Shown: positions 62,221 through 64,000 of the stretch, one piece after another
Layout: each line of letters begins with the position of its first letter
How positions within the stretch are numbered: position 1 is the stretch's first letter
Assembly (NCBI GenBank): GCA_025024175.1
Contig: QCXZ01000064.1
Location: forward strand, 18,166,001-18,230,000
Length of the DNA: 64,000 nucleotides
From: Rhyzopertha dominica
Taxonomy: Eukaryota; Arthropoda; Insecta; Coleoptera; Bostrichidae
Direction: 5' to 3'
Translations under genes and position numbers: made by a program
The notes under the pieces: model-generated
Database searches by the model: none
What the model was told of the DNA's origin: nothing
Seen by the model: only the letters and a program-made list of their open reading frames with translations

Positions 62221-62392
62221 AACATGACATAGACTTATATATATTATATTATTACTATCATGCTGATGAGATCTGCACTCTCTGCAGACATCGTCGTTGG
62301 GAACCTCTGTCGGTACTAGACGTCCACTACAAAATGAGGTACCTTGCAGGATACAGGTTCCCCACAGAGACGGCGGCGCTGTTAATTGCCAC
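62221..62392 (+). repeat. Family B repeat, third copy
   Basis: Same orientation as the right arm at 60200-60352: AACATGACATAGACTTAT, TACTATCATGCTG, then GACGTCCACTACAAAATG-like sequence (TAGACGTCCACTACAAAA) and AGGATACAGGTTC. It contains an extra segment (GAGATCTGCACTCTCTGCAG) also seen in the left arm near 60035-60050, so the right arm at 60232 carries an internal deletion. Confidence 0.7.
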
Positions 62393-62583
62393 TATATACA
62401 GTTACATTGTAATGACAGTGTGGACATAAAATTATATATCAATTCGATATCTTGATCTATTGCGGACAATAATTCATGTTGTTACAGAATTCAACCTAAA
62501 TTAACTGTTAATGTGGCAAATATGTAGTTGTCTACTTACATAAACAATGGCAGATTAAAATGTATGTTTAAGCTAGGCTGTTT

Positions 62584-62630
62584 GCACCGCAATCAACTGC
62601 AGGTATATCATTATAACAGCTAGGTGGCTA
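62584..62630 (-). repeat. Family A retroposon, internally deleted copy (A-5)
   Basis: The minus strand reads AGCCACCTAGCTGTTATAAT then CCTGCAGTTGATTGCGGTGC. It joins the 5' part seen only in copy A-3 directly to the 3' part, with the hairpin's left arm missing. This supports the longer A-3 form as the ancestral one. No flanking duplication found. Confidence 0.5.
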
Positions 62631-63325
62631 TTCTCGAAAACGGTGCATTTTTATCAAACGACATAAGAGGGAGTATTCCTTTAAATTAGAACTATAGATT
62701 CAAAAAATGTTATCAAACCATTCAAAAATTTATTCACAGAAACATTCTAAACCAAAAACAATTAAGGGTAATTAATCCCTCACCCCCTCTGGAGGCATTA
62801 AAAATCTAATTGTACAGTTCGAGGTGGCACTACTTCAAATCCACATTCTCAAAATATGACCAACATCACTCAAAAAATAAAAAACTATTCGCAAAAAAAA
62901 CTATTTTTTACCGTACATCTTCAAGAAACTATAAGCTGCAAAATAAATTTTCTTCGTATTTTAATGTACAGAAAACGCTAAAGTAAAGAAGTAGCGGCCT
63001 ATAATATGTATAAATATTTAAGAATCTTGAAGTCGTTCTACTAATTCAGGCTTCTTTTTATTCAGTGTCTTTCAATGCAGAGAGTCATAAGCAAATGCTC
63101 TGTAAGATATAAAAAACCCTACTCAGTGTCATGCATGTACTGAAAGCATTTCTAATTATCTAAACCAACGTTTGTCAAGAATAATACCAAAAAACAAAAT
63201 AATATACTTTATCAAATACTTAACACAATTTTCAATTATCACAGCTATTTTCCAAAAAGCAAGGAAAATCTTTGACATGTTGTTTTCCGGGCCGCTTCCT
63301 ACGTGAAACAGTTTCGGAGCTACTT

Positions 63326-63360
63326 CTGAGGAACACACCGACATGAGTGTCGAAACGTCA
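63326..63360 (+). ncRNA. Hammerhead-like motif at a probable retroelement 3' end
   Basis: CTGAGGA (63326-63332), a stem GACA-TGAG-TGTC (63340-63351; an alternative ACAC/GTGT pairing is also possible), then GAAAC (63352-63356) and GTC. A GTTTC at 63311-63315 can pair with GAAAC as a stem III. The core boxes match but seven unpaired bases sit between CTGAGGA and the stem, unlike active hammerheads. Probably a decayed retroelement end. Confidence 0.3.
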
Positions 63361-63416
63361 AGACCAAACAAGCAACGTGGGAAGCTGCCCGGGAAACAAC
63401 AGGTCATTAACAACAA

Positions 63417-64000
63417 CCACTGAAGCCTTCAAAACAAAAAGGAAAATCTTTATTTAAAAGATTTTAAGACTCTATATAAATCTATCTGATCATACTATTT
63501 TCACAAGATATGCTGTTTTGTGCTACATAAATCAATGAAAACAGTTTTTAAATCACTCAATTAGTTATAAAAAATCCAGCACAACCACTTAGTTGAAGTT
63601 TGACACTTTATATTTTCACACTGCTTCACTTACAACTGGCTCATGTATGTACTAATTCCTGCAAAAATATTATATCTTCCAAGATAGCAATTTTACGTAC
63701 GATCAAACACCTTAAACAATTTTTTAATTCTCTACACTAGTGTCTACATAGAAGAGCAAAATCTTCCAATTCAAATTTACTGTACATTATTTTGAATAAA
63801 ACAAATATAAAATCGCAAAATTTGATTTAAAATCCTTTAATCTAAACTTACTAAGATCCTAGACTACAACCATCATGCACAATATATTTAAGGGAAGTAT
63901 GTAGCAAAATTATTTATATTGTAATGTATATGTTACGGACAAAGACGTTAAATGGTCATTCACGAAAAGGTCCGGACAATAACGTGAATGCCCATTTTTC
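63417..64000. other. AT-rich end of the window
   Basis: No open frame, repeat copy or RNA gene was recognised. Confidence 0.4.

Noticed and set aside
1..64000. CRISPR arrays, operons, phage or bacterial defence systems
   Set aside because: No regularly spaced repeats or prokaryotic gene layout; spliced exons and insect-type retroelements show eukaryotic nuclear DNA.

Overview
This is eukaryotic, very probably insect, genomic DNA. It is AT-rich, has isolated single N bases, very long introns with GT/AG boundaries, and dense remnants of transposable elements. There are no operons, ribosome binding sites or CRISPR arrays. The insect order cannot be fixed from sequence alone; the assignment rests on the host gene, a member of the insect Sidestep (Side) family of immunoglobulin-superfamily receptors.

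Host gene. The window carries the 3' half of one plus-strand gene in five exons: an Ig domain (6113-6406), an FN3 domain (27683-27985), the transmembrane segment and start of the tail (36814-37128), an acidic cytoplasmic exon (40676-40809) and the terminal exon with its stop (40874-41011), followed by a poly(A) signal at 41050. The introns are 21,276, 8,828, 3,547 and 64 bp. The first three are phase 1 and the last is phase 0. The pieces splice in frame to 393 residues plus the stop. The signal peptide and earlier Ig domains must lie upstream of base 1.

Mobile DNA inside the gene. A Penelope-like element (PLE) relic (349-930) lies upstream of the Ig exon. The largest intron holds a tRNA-derived SINE (minus strand, about 7500-7590), a nearly complete non-LTR retrotransposon with open ORF1 and ORF2 (about 11050-15702), a decayed mariner-like element (18341-19250), one copy of a short hairpin retroposon with exact target-site duplications (family A, 26296-26428) and a MITE with 52-bp inverted repeats (27301-27510) just before the FN3 exon. 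The next intron has a dead mariner (28051-28700, minus), a decayed LINE reverse transcriptase (31240-32060), a hairpin (34573-34690), another family A copy (35064-35250) and a transposon end (35774).

Downstream of the gene, 41100-64000, I see no host gene. The region is intergenic and holds a hAT transposase remnant (42040-42820, minus), two LINE reverse transcriptase relics (43230-43830 and 57238-57846, both minus), a large inverted repeat of family B (59941-60352) with a third copy at 62221-62392, a possible LTR-element polyprotein tail (60594-60803) and 5'-truncated family A copies (62087-62134, 62584-62630).

I did not find a convincing new multi-gene system. The items most worth checking are the family A retroposon (hairpin, 13-15 bp duplications, 5' truncation), the intact LINE whose ORF2 has no usable ATG, three scattered hammerhead-ribozyme-like cores, and several GC-richer non-coding islands in the introns that could be regulatory.
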